This document shows positions 24,143-30,388 of a DNA stretch of 30,663 nucleotides, one piece after another (the stretch's first letter is position 1; every line of letters starts with the position of its first letter). The DNA comes from a virus. A model generated the notes under the pieces. The model ran no database searches, had not been told where the DNA came from, and saw only the letters and a list, made by a program, of their open reading frames with translations. The translations under genes were made by a program, and so were the position numbers. The stretch is from IMG/VR virus record IMGVR_UViG_3300030451_004769, positions 19,070 to 49,732 of that record. One strand, given 5' to 3'.

Positions 24143-25092
24143 AAATAGCATTTTGTTCGCAAATGAATTTCAAAGGTACAATACCACGAAATCATAAAAA
24201 TATGAGAGTTGAGTTTGCACAGATGTGTGCATTAAAGGCTACTCATTTTCCATTATATAGTCTTGGAACAGAAGAGATGGATAAAGATTATGACCATATT
24301 ATATTACTGATTCCAAAGACACCTCAAGATAGAGATAGATTGTACGAAATGGAATTAGTTGAGTTGGCACGACAACACGGAAAAATGATTTGGTTTATGC
24401 AAGAGGGACCTAATTGGATATTTCAAGACTTACCTGTTTATCAACAATTTTGGCACTATAATTTGTTACAAGATGTAGATGGTATATTAACAGAAAACAC
24501 AACCGACATTTCTTACTTCAGAGGTTTACTTGGTACAGAAAAACCTATTTGGGATATACCATCATTAATGATTGAAGACGATATAGTTCCAAGAAGTGAG
24601 TGGTCTGACGTTATTATAATTGGTGGTAATATGGTTAGATGGTATGGTGGGTTTGATTCATATATCATAGCATCAGAGTTTGAACCTGATTATAAGTTGG
24701 CATCAGTTAGTATGGGTAGAAAACAAGAACAAGAAAATGAGATAGGAAATGTACAATATCTACCTTACTTAGAATGGAGAGATTGGATGAACGCCTTGTC
24801 TCAATTTCATATTGGTGTACATTTGATGCCTACGATAGCAGCAGGAACGTTTGCTATGAATTGTGCATATCATGGTATACCTGTTATTGGTTACGAAGAA
24901 GCAGACACCCAAAGAAATTGTCACCCTCTTACTTCACTAAAGATTGGCGACTTAGAATTAGCAAGAGAATACGCTGAGAAATTAAAGAGTGATAAATTCT
25001 ATAATTTGTGTAGTGAGACTGCACAAAAAAGATATAGAGACCATCATAGTGAAGAGGCATTCTTGAAACATATGAACGAGGTTCTTAAATGA
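24139..25092 (+). CDS. Putative GT-B glycosyltransferase
   Basis: A 317-residue protein. The N-terminal half contains DYDHIILLIPKTPQDRDRLY and a strand with MIWFMQEGPNWIF. The C-terminal half has SDVIIIGGNMVRWYGGFDS, then LPYLEWRDWMNALSQFHIGV and MNCAYHGIPVIGYEEADT, the late donor-binding layout of GT-B enzymes, in which an A-x-x-x-G-x-P-V-I loop follows. The ligand is not known. It overlaps the neighbours by 4 bases on both sides, so it is part of the same translation unit. Confidence 0.68.
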   Translation: MKIAFCSQMNFKGTIPRNHKNMRVEFAQMCALKATHFPLYSLGTEEMDKDYDHIILLIPKTPQDRDRLYEMELVELARQHGKMIWFMQEGPNWIFQDLPVYQQFWHYNLLQDVDGILTENTTDISYFRGLLGTEKPIWDIPSLMIEDDIVPRSEWSDVIIIGGNMVRWYGGFDSYIIASEFEPDYKLASVSMGRKQEQENEIGNVQYLPYLEWRDWMNALSQFHIGVHLMPTIAAGTFAMNCAYHGIPVIGYEEADTQRNCHPLTSLKIGDLELAREYAEKLKSDKFYNLCSETAQKRYRDHHSEEAFLKHMNEVLK

Positions 25093-26021
25093 AAATATTA
25101 GTATTTCATCAGCCTTGGCCTATGGGTAATTATAAATACAATACAGCTATAGGTAATATACTCGGCAAAACACACGAAGTCTATTTGTTAGAGCAACTCA
25201 ATGGAAGAGAAGCTACAGATGAATACATTAATCAAATAATAGAATTAGACCCTGACATAGCATACTTCGATATGTTAGATGCAGAAACGTTTAAGATAAT
25301 AGAAAAATTAAAGTGTAAAAAGATATTGGCTTATAATACAGGTGGCATCGTAGGTTATGATGAGATATTCGATTATAAAGATAAATGGTACACTCACGTA
25401 TTTACAAATTCTATTGAAATGAAAGAAAAATTTTTGAATAATGGAACCTTCGCAGATAATTATAATTGGTACTTAAATTGTTTACCTGAAGAAGAGATGG
25501 TATACGAATTACAATATGAATTTCCGTGTGTCTTTTTAGGTATGGGTTTTGGTAGAGTTACAAATGATTCTTATAAATTAGAAAGAGATTTATTCTTTAC
25601 AGGTTTTGATGATAGAATATCCCTACAAGTTTTTGGCAATGGGTGGCCACAATCTAATAATTACACTTATAGAGGCATATTACCCGCTAATGATATTGGT
25701 AAATTATATAGTTCATCTAAATCAGGTTTTGCTATCATAGCAAAAGGTCAACGAGAACGTGGTATGATAAATAATAGATATTCAGAAATGGGCAGTTGTG
25801 GTATACCAATTATAAGTTATAATTATGAAGACATTGATTGGTATGGAGCAGAAGATTATATAAATTTTGTAACAAATAAAGATGAAATAGTAAACATAGT
25901 TAGAGATATAAATTTAGGTAAAGATGATAAGTACAAAGTCAAATCAGAAAATCTACAAAAATTTTGTAAAAATCAACATAAGATATTTCTTGAAAAATTA
26001 AATAACATAATGGAAATCTAA
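25089..26021 (+). CDS. CgeB-like GT-B glycosyltransferase
   Basis: A 310-residue protein similar in layout to CgeB/Glyco_trans_1_2 transferases. It has an N-terminal MKILVFHQPWPMGNYKYNTA, DPDIAYFDMLDAETF and HVFTNSIEMKEKF. The C-terminal half has LQVFGNGWPQ, YSSSKSGFAIIAKGQRERG and NNRYSEMGSCGIPIISYN, the donor-site E-x-x-x-C-G pattern. CgeB-type enzymes decorate spore or virion surfaces or proteins in other systems. Donor and acceptor here are unknown. It shares one base with the next small coiled-coil gene. Confidence 0.75.
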   Translation: MKILVFHQPWPMGNYKYNTAIGNILGKTHEVYLLEQLNGREATDEYINQIIELDPDIAYFDMLDAETFKIIEKLKCKKILAYNTGGIVGYDEIFDYKDKWYTHVFTNSIEMKEKFLNNGTFADNYNWYLNCLPEEEMVYELQYEFPCVFLGMGFGRVTNDSYKLERDLFFTGFDDRISLQVFGNGWPQSNNYTYRGILPANDIGKLYSSSKSGFAIIAKGQRERGMINNRYSEMGSCGIPIISYNYEDIDWYGAEDYINFVTNKDEIVNIVRDINLGKDDKYKVKSENLQKFCKNQHKIFLEKLNNIMEI

Positions 26022-26215
26022 TGAAACAAACTATCAGTAATGAATTGAAGATTGCTGTCTTAGAAAAAAAGGTTGCAACCTTAGAGAAAGAATTTAAGGA
26101 CTTTATGTCTAAATGGGGACCTGATGTTCAACAGAAAAGAGCTGAACGAGATGAAGTGTGGGATGAGATGGTTCGTGTCGTTTCAATACAAAACAAAAAT
26201 AAGGAAAAGAAATGA
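26021..26215 (+). CDS. Small coiled-coil protein
   Basis: A 64-residue protein. The segment ELKIAVLEKKVATLEKEFKD shows a clear heptad pattern with Leu/Val at a and d, indicating a dimeric or trimeric coiled coil, followed by a charged tail (KRAERDEVWDEM). No membrane or cysteine motif is present. It lies between two glycosyltransferases and shares 1 and 4 bases with them. It could be an adaptor for a transferase complex or unrelated. Confidence 0.68.
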   Translation: MKQTISNELKIAVLEKKVATLEKEFKDFMSKWGPDVQQKRAERDEVWDEMVRVVSIQNKNKEKK

Positions 26216-27429
26216 ACTTAATTAGTTTTATACTTCCAAGTAGAAATAATTTAAAATATTTAAAACAAGCATATCATAGTATCAGAAAAAACTCTGAACA
26301 TCCACACGAAATTTGTATAGCATCAGATGCAAGTACAGATGGAACGGTTGAATGGGTACAAGAGATAATGAAAAAAGATGAGAACGTAAAACTTCACATC
26401 AACGAAGGTCCTGAAAGACTTGGACACACGATTCTATATGATACATTAGTTTACGAATATGCTACACACGATAGGGTAATGATATTTCACGCAGATATGT
26501 ATTTGTGTCCTGAAGCTGATGAAGAGATAGATAAATTACTAAAACCAGGTATAGTCGTATCACTAACTCGAATCGAACCTCCATTACATCCTCCAGGTCC
26601 TGAAAAGATATTATGTGATTATGGTATAGAACCTGAAGAATTTCAAGAAGAAGAATTGTTGAATTGGATAAAGGTATCAGGTAGTGAGGTCGCAGAAGAC
26701 AAATATACTAATGGTATCTTTGCCCCTTGGTGTATAATGAAAGATGACTTTTTGAGAATACACGGACACGACCCTTTATTCGCTCCTCAATCAAAAGAAG
26801 ATTCAGATATATTCAATAGATTTATGTTAGCAGGATATGAGTTTATACAGACTTGGCAAGGCTATGTATATCATATGACTTGTAGAGGCTCACGATTTAA
26901 AGATGGTGCTAAGAGAAATCCTGATGGTCAAGTCTTTATGAAGGGTAGAGAAACAGACGAGTGGTTACAACAGAATCATAGGTCAACACGAAACTTTATT
27001 AGAAAGTGGGGCTCAATGGTTTTACACGATGAATATCTACGACCTATTATACCTCCTAAATACGATGTTGGTCTAATAGTAGATAATTGTAGTGAAGCAT
27101 TCTTATACGAATTAGAGCCATATTGTAATCAAATATATTTAGACGATGATGGTCTTTTTCAAGATTATCTTGATAGAGAACAACAGAATTGTGGATATGA
27201 TTTAGGTGCAAAGTTAGTCACTAAAAATATTAAACCATTTAATGATGTATTGATAAAGTTTGATTGTAATCAATTAGATAATGCTAATTGGCAGATATTC
27301 ACTCAGTTCCCACGTATCATAGAAGAGAGTGGAGAACCTAATACAACATTTGAGTTGGATGTCTTTACAATAAAGACGAAATTGCTTGACAATCAGGTCG
27401 ATACATTAGTATATTCAGTATGTAAATAA
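26212..27429 (+). CDS. Family 2 glycosyltransferase with C-terminal extension
   Basis: A 405-residue GT-A enzyme. SFILPSRNNLKYLKQAY, then CIASDASTDGTVEW (DAS/TDGT, about 35-48) and VMIFHADMYLCPEA (HAD at 93-95 in place of DxD) fit GT2. The acidic KEDSDIFNRFMLAGYE (about 197-212) is the catalytic-base region. Beyond about residue 275 there is an extension with a second alpha/beta-like segment (YDVGLIVDNCSEAFLYELEP), not recognised. This is the intact counterpart to the broken GT2 gene at 16063 and the last transferase of the island. Confidence 0.86.
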   Translation: MNLISFILPSRNNLKYLKQAYHSIRKNSEHPHEICIASDASTDGTVEWVQEIMKKDENVKLHINEGPERLGHTILYDTLVYEYATHDRVMIFHADMYLCPEADEEIDKLLKPGIVVSLTRIEPPLHPPGPEKILCDYGIEPEEFQEEELLNWIKVSGSEVAEDKYTNGIFAPWCIMKDDFLRIHGHDPLFAPQSKEDSDIFNRFMLAGYEFIQTWQGYVYHMTCRGSRFKDGAKRNPDGQVFMKGRETDEWLQQNHRSTRNFIRKWGSMVLHDEYLRPIIPPKYDVGLIVDNCSEAFLYELEPYCNQIYLDDDGLFQDYLDREQQNCGYDLGAKLVTKNIKPFNDVLIKFDCNQLDNANWQIFTQFPRIIEESGEPNTTFELDVFTIKTKLLDNQVDTLVYSVCK

Positions 27430-27698
27430 TGAGTAAACACGCAGCAAAGAGAGACAAAGGGTCAACGTTTTATTTATTGACTCCTAATATGGATTATCCA
27501 ATTGAGATGGGTGAAGTATCATTTGGTACATTTTACTCTTATGGTGGTATTGTTATGTTAAAAAATATCTTGACTATTTCAGAAAAAGATAGTAAATTAC
27601 TATCGCAAATTGAGATAAAAGACGATAGGAACAATACATACACAGCAGAAGAGTTTGTCGATATGTTGAGTAACTTAAAGGTGGTTGATAATGGCTAA
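27429..27698 (+). CDS. Hypothetical protein
   Basis: An 89-residue protein not recognised. FYLLTPNMDYPIEMGEVSFG and YGGIVMLKNILTISEKD look like a short alpha/beta fold, and LSNLKVVDNG closes it. No special motif is visible. The start shares one base with the GT2 stop (TAATG) and the stop overlaps the Lys-rich 50-residue gene by 8 bases. Confidence 0.65.
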   Translation: MSKHAAKRDKGSTFYLLTPNMDYPIEMGEVSFGTFYSYGGIVMLKNILTISEKDSKLLSQIEIKDDRNNTYTAEEFVDMLSNLKVVDNG

Positions 27699-27843
27699 TA
27701 TAGATTGGCAAAAATATGAAGATGAAATGATGGAAGACTCATTCAGACAAAATATTAAAGTCAAACATAAAACTAAGAAAAAACAAAAGGAAAAAAAGAA
27801 TGATAAACAAAAGAATTATGGTATTCGTAAAAAGAATAATTAG
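27691..27843 (+). CDS. Lys-rich 50-residue protein
   Basis: ATG at 27691 gives 50 residues and a TAG. The sequence begins MANIDWQKYEDEMMEDSFRQ and ends in a run of about 14 lysines within 26 residues (KHKTKKKQKEKKNDKQK). The ATG overlaps the upstream gene's stop by 8 bases, implying translational coupling. Its 3' end overlaps the lipoprotein gene by 44 bases in another frame. The basic tail suggests a nucleic-acid- or anionic-surface-binding peptide. It may be a short real gene or a non-coding artefact; the acidic first half and coupling support the former. Confidence 0.5.
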   Translation: MANIDWQKYEDEMMEDSFRQNIKVKHKTKKKQKEKKNDKQKNYGIRKKNN

Positions 27844-28333
27844 TCTTCCAATACTATTCTTAATAGGATGTGGTATAACAGAACCAGGTCCTGATGTAGT
27901 AATAGAACCATATTGTAATATGCCTGTAGTTGATGGTATGCCAACGTTAACATTAAAAGATACTTGGCAAACAATTCATATGATAGATTTTGAAGTAACG
28001 GTTGATGGTGAACCTGAAGAGTACGCCTCACTATCATTCGAATCAAATCTATTTTGGCAACTTAATGATACATTAGGTTATTTCACTCATCAATGGTTAA
28101 CAGATGAAATAGAATATAATACCTATGATACAAGTTATGTAATAGGTGGTGGACTACACGATTTAGTACCTACATCTAATTATAGAAGTCTTACAGACGA
28201 TGAAGGTAAAACAAGAAATGCAATAGCTCCTGTTCGTACTATGGCAGGAGATACCCTTATATTGAGTTATAGTGCTTACATACAAGGGGTTGGTAGACAT
28301 AGTGGTGAATTAAAAATTAAATTAGTGAGATAA
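27800..28333 (+). CDS. Phage-encoded lipoprotein, function unknown
   Basis: A 177-residue exported protein. The N-terminus MINKRIMVFVKR is basic, followed by the hydrophobic IISLPILFLIG and a lipobox LIGC with the lipidated cysteine at C24. The mature part is beta-rich and acidic (PTLTLKDTWQTIHMIDFEVT, GDTLILSYSAYIQGVG), and no known enzyme motif is visible. The start at 27800 is supported by AAGGA (27787-27791), 8 bases upstream; ATG 27818 is an alternative. As a periplasmic or outer-membrane lipoprotein in a phage, a superinfection-exclusion role (as for T5 Llp) is possible, as is host envelope change. This is inference. Confidence 0.78.
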   Translation: MINKRIMVFVKRIISLPILFLIGCGITEPGPDVVIEPYCNMPVVDGMPTLTLKDTWQTIHMIDFEVTVDGEPEEYASLSFESNLFWQLNDTLGYFTHQWLTDEIEYNTYDTSYVIGGGLHDLVPTSNYRSLTDDEGKTRNAIAPVRTMAGDTLILSYSAYIQGVGRHSGELKIKLVR

Positions 28334-28335
28334 CA

Positions 28336-28542
28336 ATGCCTTATTTAGAAATGTTTGAAGTACAAGAAAATGAAGTCTATACCCAAGTAGAGATTACAGA
28401 AGAACAGGCTAAAGAATATAAGGAATATCAAGATGGTGGAGAATATCCTGAATGGGTAGATGAGATAGATTGGGATGAAGGTGATAAAACACATAGACCA
28501 GGAAATGATAGTGTTGTTTCAGTTGAAGTCGTGGAGGAATAA
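28336..28542 (+). CDS. Small acidic hypothetical protein
   Basis: A 68-residue strongly acidic protein (EITEEQAKEYKEYQDG and EYPEWVDEIDWDEGD). It lacks a signal or membrane segment and any cysteine. The function is not recognised. It starts two bases after the lipoprotein stop and ends two bases before the next start, so it belongs to the same transcript. Confidence 0.62.
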   Translation: MPYLEMFEVQENEVYTQVEITEEQAKEYKEYQDGGEYPEWVDEIDWDEGDKTHRPGNDSVVSVEVVEE

Positions 28543-28544
28543 AT

Positions 28545-28814
28545 ATGAAGTGGGTCTTGGTTAATAAAAGTGATGAAATTGTAGACACTTGTGAAATAGC
28601 AAGTAATGTTGGTGTATCAGGTGCAAAGACTTATTTTAGAAAACGAAAACAGATAAACGAAGAGTCTTTTGATAAACTTTGGAAAGTGATGAGTAACGAA
28701 CAATACGAAAGAATTATAGAATTATCTAATAGAGAGAATAAACAATATCAATGGTGGAAAGATGAAGAAACATACCTTGATGTAGAAGCTCCAATAACTA
28801 AATCAGGAGAATAG
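28545..28814 (+). CDS. Hypothetical protein
   Basis: An 89-residue protein not recognised. MKWVLVNKSDEIVDTCEIA opens with strands, and KTYFRKRKQINEESFDKLWK and QWWKDEETYLDVEAP are charged and aromatic. No catalytic or membrane motif is seen. A GTGGAGG-type site (GGAGG at 28533-28537) precedes the ATG. It is one of four consecutive small genes with tight spacing. Confidence 0.62.
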   Translation: MKWVLVNKSDEIVDTCEIASNVGVSGAKTYFRKRKQINEESFDKLWKVMSNEQYERIIELSNRENKQYQWWKDEETYLDVEAPITKSGE

Positions 28815-28815
28815 A

Positions 28816-29028
28816 ATGGAATATTATGAAGTAGACGTGGTCTTCGAAGAAGAGGTATCAACAAAGAGTGGTATCAAAATAAAGAAGGTCAGAAGAAAGT
28901 ATTTAGTACAAGCACAAAGTGTAACGGCATCAGAGGCATTGGTATATCAGTTCTTATCAGATAGTCCATACACCTATGAAGTAGTTTCTTCAAGAAAATC
29001 AAAAATTATTGATGTGGTTTCGGATTAA
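28816..29028 (+). CDS. DUF4494-like protein
   Basis: A 70-residue protein. YYEVDVVFEEEVSTKSGIKI then KKVRRKYLVQAQSVTASEAL resembles the DUF4494 pattern, in which a strand-rich start is followed by a conserved 'lV.A.s.teAEa' block. That family is known mainly from Bacteroidota and their phages, which would suit an FCB-group host. Function unknown. It is followed by a 45-base gap with an inverted repeat. Confidence 0.55.
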   Translation: MEYYEVDVVFEEEVSTKSGIKIKKVRRKYLVQAQSVTASEALVYQFLSDSPYTYEVVSSRKSKIIDVVSD

Positions 29029-29043
29029 TGATATATTTATCAT
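29028..29043. promoter_or_regulatory. AT-rich inverted repeat ATGATA-TATT-TATCAT
   Basis: Six-base arms (29028-29033 and 29038-29043) around TATT lie in the gap before the coiled-coil gene at 29074. It shares an ATATTTAT core with the repeat at 12024-12047. It may include a -10 box or operator. A good Shine-Dalgarno, AAGGGG (29064-29069), follows. Confidence 0.38.
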
Positions 29044-29073
29044 AGAGACATTGAAACTAACGTAAGGGGTAAA

Positions 29074-29355
29074 ATGAATCAAGCAGACAGAAAAGAATTT
29101 GATGTTATTCATACGAAGATAGACGCAATCAAGGAAGATATCGAAAGAATGAATCAAGATATCAATAACGCACATCAAAAAACAGATGAAAATCTCAAGT
29201 TCATCAAAGAAAGTTTATTCAATCCACACGAAGGTTTATGGGCCGAAACAAAGTTAAATACACAATTCAGAGAAGATACCAAGAAATGGAGAACAATGAT
29301 TACATCAGCGTTAGTCGCAGTATTTGGCAAGTGGGTCTACGACATACTTGGCTGA
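29074..29355 (+). CDS. Coiled-coil protein with C-terminal membrane segment (XhlA-like architecture)
   Basis: A 93-residue protein. Residues 1-50 form a heptad-patterned coiled coil (VIHTKIDAIKEDIERMNQDI). At the end, WRTMITSALVAVFGKWVYDI is hydrophobic enough for a single membrane span. This coiled coil plus C-terminal anchor is the layout of XhlA-type phage lysis-associated proteins, though the sequence is not clearly related. It is followed by more small membrane proteins, so a lysis function is plausible. Shine-Dalgarno AAGGGG (29064-29069) is strong. Confidence 0.68.
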   Translation: MNQADRKEFDVIHTKIDAIKEDIERMNQDINNAHQKTDENLKFIKESLFNPHEGLWAETKLNTQFREDTKKWRTMITSALVAVFGKWVYDILG

Positions 29356-29666
29356 CGACGCAGCAACTACGAAGCAAAATTCTTAAAAGAGGGTTATGGC
29401 TATCCTTAGTCACAATAATGTTTTCATTAAATCCACTACTCTCCAAGTCATCTCAAGTCGATATAATACTCTCAAGTGATATACCATTATCAAAAGAAGA
29501 GTTGATTAAAATCAAGAACAAGATTGCACAAGAGAAGATTGTGGCTCCACAATGGATATACATTGATGATAAGATGTATTTAGTAGAAAAGAAACCATTG
29601 GAGACAACGAGTGAAAAAGAAAATAAAGGAAAGACTAAAGGACTTAATAAAGGTTCCAAGGATTAA
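29331..29666 (+). CDS. Exported or membrane-anchored small protein
   Basis: The frame runs to a stop at 29666 and contains an N-terminal hydrophobic segment (GLWLSLVTIMFSLNPLLS) after basic residues, like a signal peptide or anchor. It then has IILSSDIPLSKEELIKIKNK and a Lys-rich C-terminal tail. The start is uncertain. GTG 29331 leaves a signal-peptide-length N-terminus; ATG 29286 and ATG 29418 are alternatives, and no strong Shine-Dalgarno marks any of them. It overlaps the preceding gene's end in a different frame. It may be a lysis-related (spanin- or holin-like) protein, but no family is recognised. Confidence 0.5.
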   Translation: MGLRHTWLTTQQLRSKILKRGLWLSLVTIMFSLNPLLSKSSQVDIILSSDIPLSKEELIKIKNKIAQEKIVAPQWIYIDDKMYLVEKKPLETTSEKENKGKTKGLNKGSKD

Positions 29667-29763
29667 ACTTGACGAGAAGGATGTAGAGATAACTCTCTTA
29701 GAACTCAAGAAAAGAGTTGGTCCTCCCAAATTATCTTTTAGTAAGAGAGGAGTGGGAAGATGA
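29611..29763 (+). CDS. Small basic protein (GTG start)
   Basis: GTG at 29611 opens 50 residues (KKKIKERLKDLIKVPRIKLD, then VEITLLELKKRVGPPKLSFS) ending at TGA 29761. GGAGA about 7 bases upstream is a fair Shine-Dalgarno. The stop overlaps the next ATG in an ATGA junction, which argues for real translation. It overlaps the preceding gene by 56 bases in another frame. Function unknown. Confidence 0.55.
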   Translation: MKKKIKERLKDLIKVPRIKLDEKDVEITLLELKKRVGPPKLSFSKRGVGR

Positions 29764-29966
29764 ATCATAATATAATATTCGATACATTGGTCAATCATCA
29801 GACTAAAGATTCTTATGAAAGAGTAGAGGATATAAGGAGAGGATTGAGTGAAAAAGAGGAAGCCCTCATAAGAAGTCAAGCAATCGTAATGATAGATAGA
29901 AATCAAGGTAGACAACACATAGTAGAGAAGGTCCTAAAAAGATTTAAGCGTTGCATCAACGTATAG
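29760..29966 (+). CDS. Small hypothetical protein
   Basis: A 68-residue helical, charged protein (ERVEDIRRGLSEKEEALIRS, DRNQGRQHIVEKVLKRFK). No membrane segment or motif is seen. The ATG lies in an ATGA overlap with the 50-residue gene, preceded by GGAG. The stop comes one base before the next ATG. Confidence 0.6.
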   Translation: MNHNIIFDTLVNHQTKDSYERVEDIRRGLSEKEEALIRSQAIVMIDRNQGRQHIVEKVLKRFKRCINV

Positions 29967-29967
29967 T

Positions 29968-30072
29968 ATGAGTGAAAAAGAAAAAATAGCAATAGATTAT
30001 ATGATGTTAGGTATATTGATAGGCATAGGTATAGGATATTTCTTAGGTATATGGTCAACATATTATGGGTAG
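29968..30072 (+). CDS. 34-residue single-span membrane peptide
   Basis: ATG at 29968 gives MSEKEKIAIDYMMLGILIGI followed by GIGYFLGIWSTYYG and a stop at 30072. The centre is a glycine-rich hydrophobic helix of about 20 residues, flanked by a charged N-terminus. It may be a holin-like or accessory membrane peptide. It overlaps the next gene by 8 bases. The gene is too short to be sure from sequence alone, but the amphipathic layout and coupling support it. Confidence 0.5.
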   Translation: MSEKEKIAIDYMMLGILIGIGIGYFLGIWSTYYG

Positions 30073-30211
30073 ATTAGGAGATTGGGACAAAGTAGAAAAG
30101 AGGCGAAAACCTGTAAAGTTCTCACGTGAGGATGAGATATGGGAGTACGTCAAGATGATGATATGGGTCTTAGGAGGCTTGACATATCTTTATTTCTTGT
30201 TTGTTGGGTAA
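30065..30211 (+). CDS. 48-residue C-terminally anchored membrane protein
   Basis: ATG at 30065 overlaps the preceding stop and gives 48 residues. The first half is basic (GDWDKVEKRRKPVKFSRE), and the last 18 residues (MMIWVLGGLTYLYFLFVG) form a hydrophobic span. This is the layout of tail-anchored small phage membrane proteins. It closes the cluster of small membrane proteins before a 177-base gap. Function unknown. Confidence 0.55.
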   Translation: MGRLGDWDKVEKRRKPVKFSREDEIWEYVKMMIWVLGGLTYLYFLFVG

Positions 30212-30291
30212 TGATGGACTGCGTCCGTCTGCGACACCTGAGACCGATGTTATTTGACGATATATTAATGCTTAATCGATAGATTATTATT

Positions 30292-30379
30292 ACTTTGACA
30301 CAATATAAGTGTTAATCTTTTCAAAGTTGATTATAGTTATTATATAACTAAGAAGAATATAAAACTAATAAAACTTTGA
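30292..30379. repeat. ACTTTGA repeat set before the last gene
   Basis: ACTTTGA occurs at 30292-30298 and 30373-30379, and its inverse TCAAAGT at 30321-30327. Between them ACAC (30298-30301) and GTGT (30309-30312) form another small inverted repeat. Three occurrences of a 7-mer in 88 bases could mark a protein-binding region such as an operator or origin-like element, but an AT-rich background makes chance possible. Confidence 0.35.
30334..30350. promoter_or_regulatory. Near-perfect 17-base palindrome TAGTTAT-TAT-ATAACTA
   Basis: Seven-base arms around TAT lie about 39 bases before the ATG at 30389. A palindrome this complete near a DNA-binding protein gene is operator-like. The 177-base gap 30212-30388 has no clear sigma70 promoter, although TTGACA occurs at 30295-30300 without a good -10. 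Confidence 0.4.
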
Positions 30380-30388
30380 AAACTATAT

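Noticed and set aside
22735-24977. Out-of-frame + strand frames at 22735-22935 and 24774-24977
   Set aside because: They are fully inside the FkbM and GT-B genes, lack Shine-Dalgarno sites and have no family motifs.
25131-25138. TATAAATA on the + strand at 25131
   Set aside because: It lies inside the CgeB-like transferase codons, and the next gene has no gap for a transcript start. Chance in AT-rich DNA is likely.
30217-30247. tRNA or stable RNA in the GC-rich segment
   Set aside because: No cloverleaf arms, CCA-like end or T-loop pattern could be built by eye.
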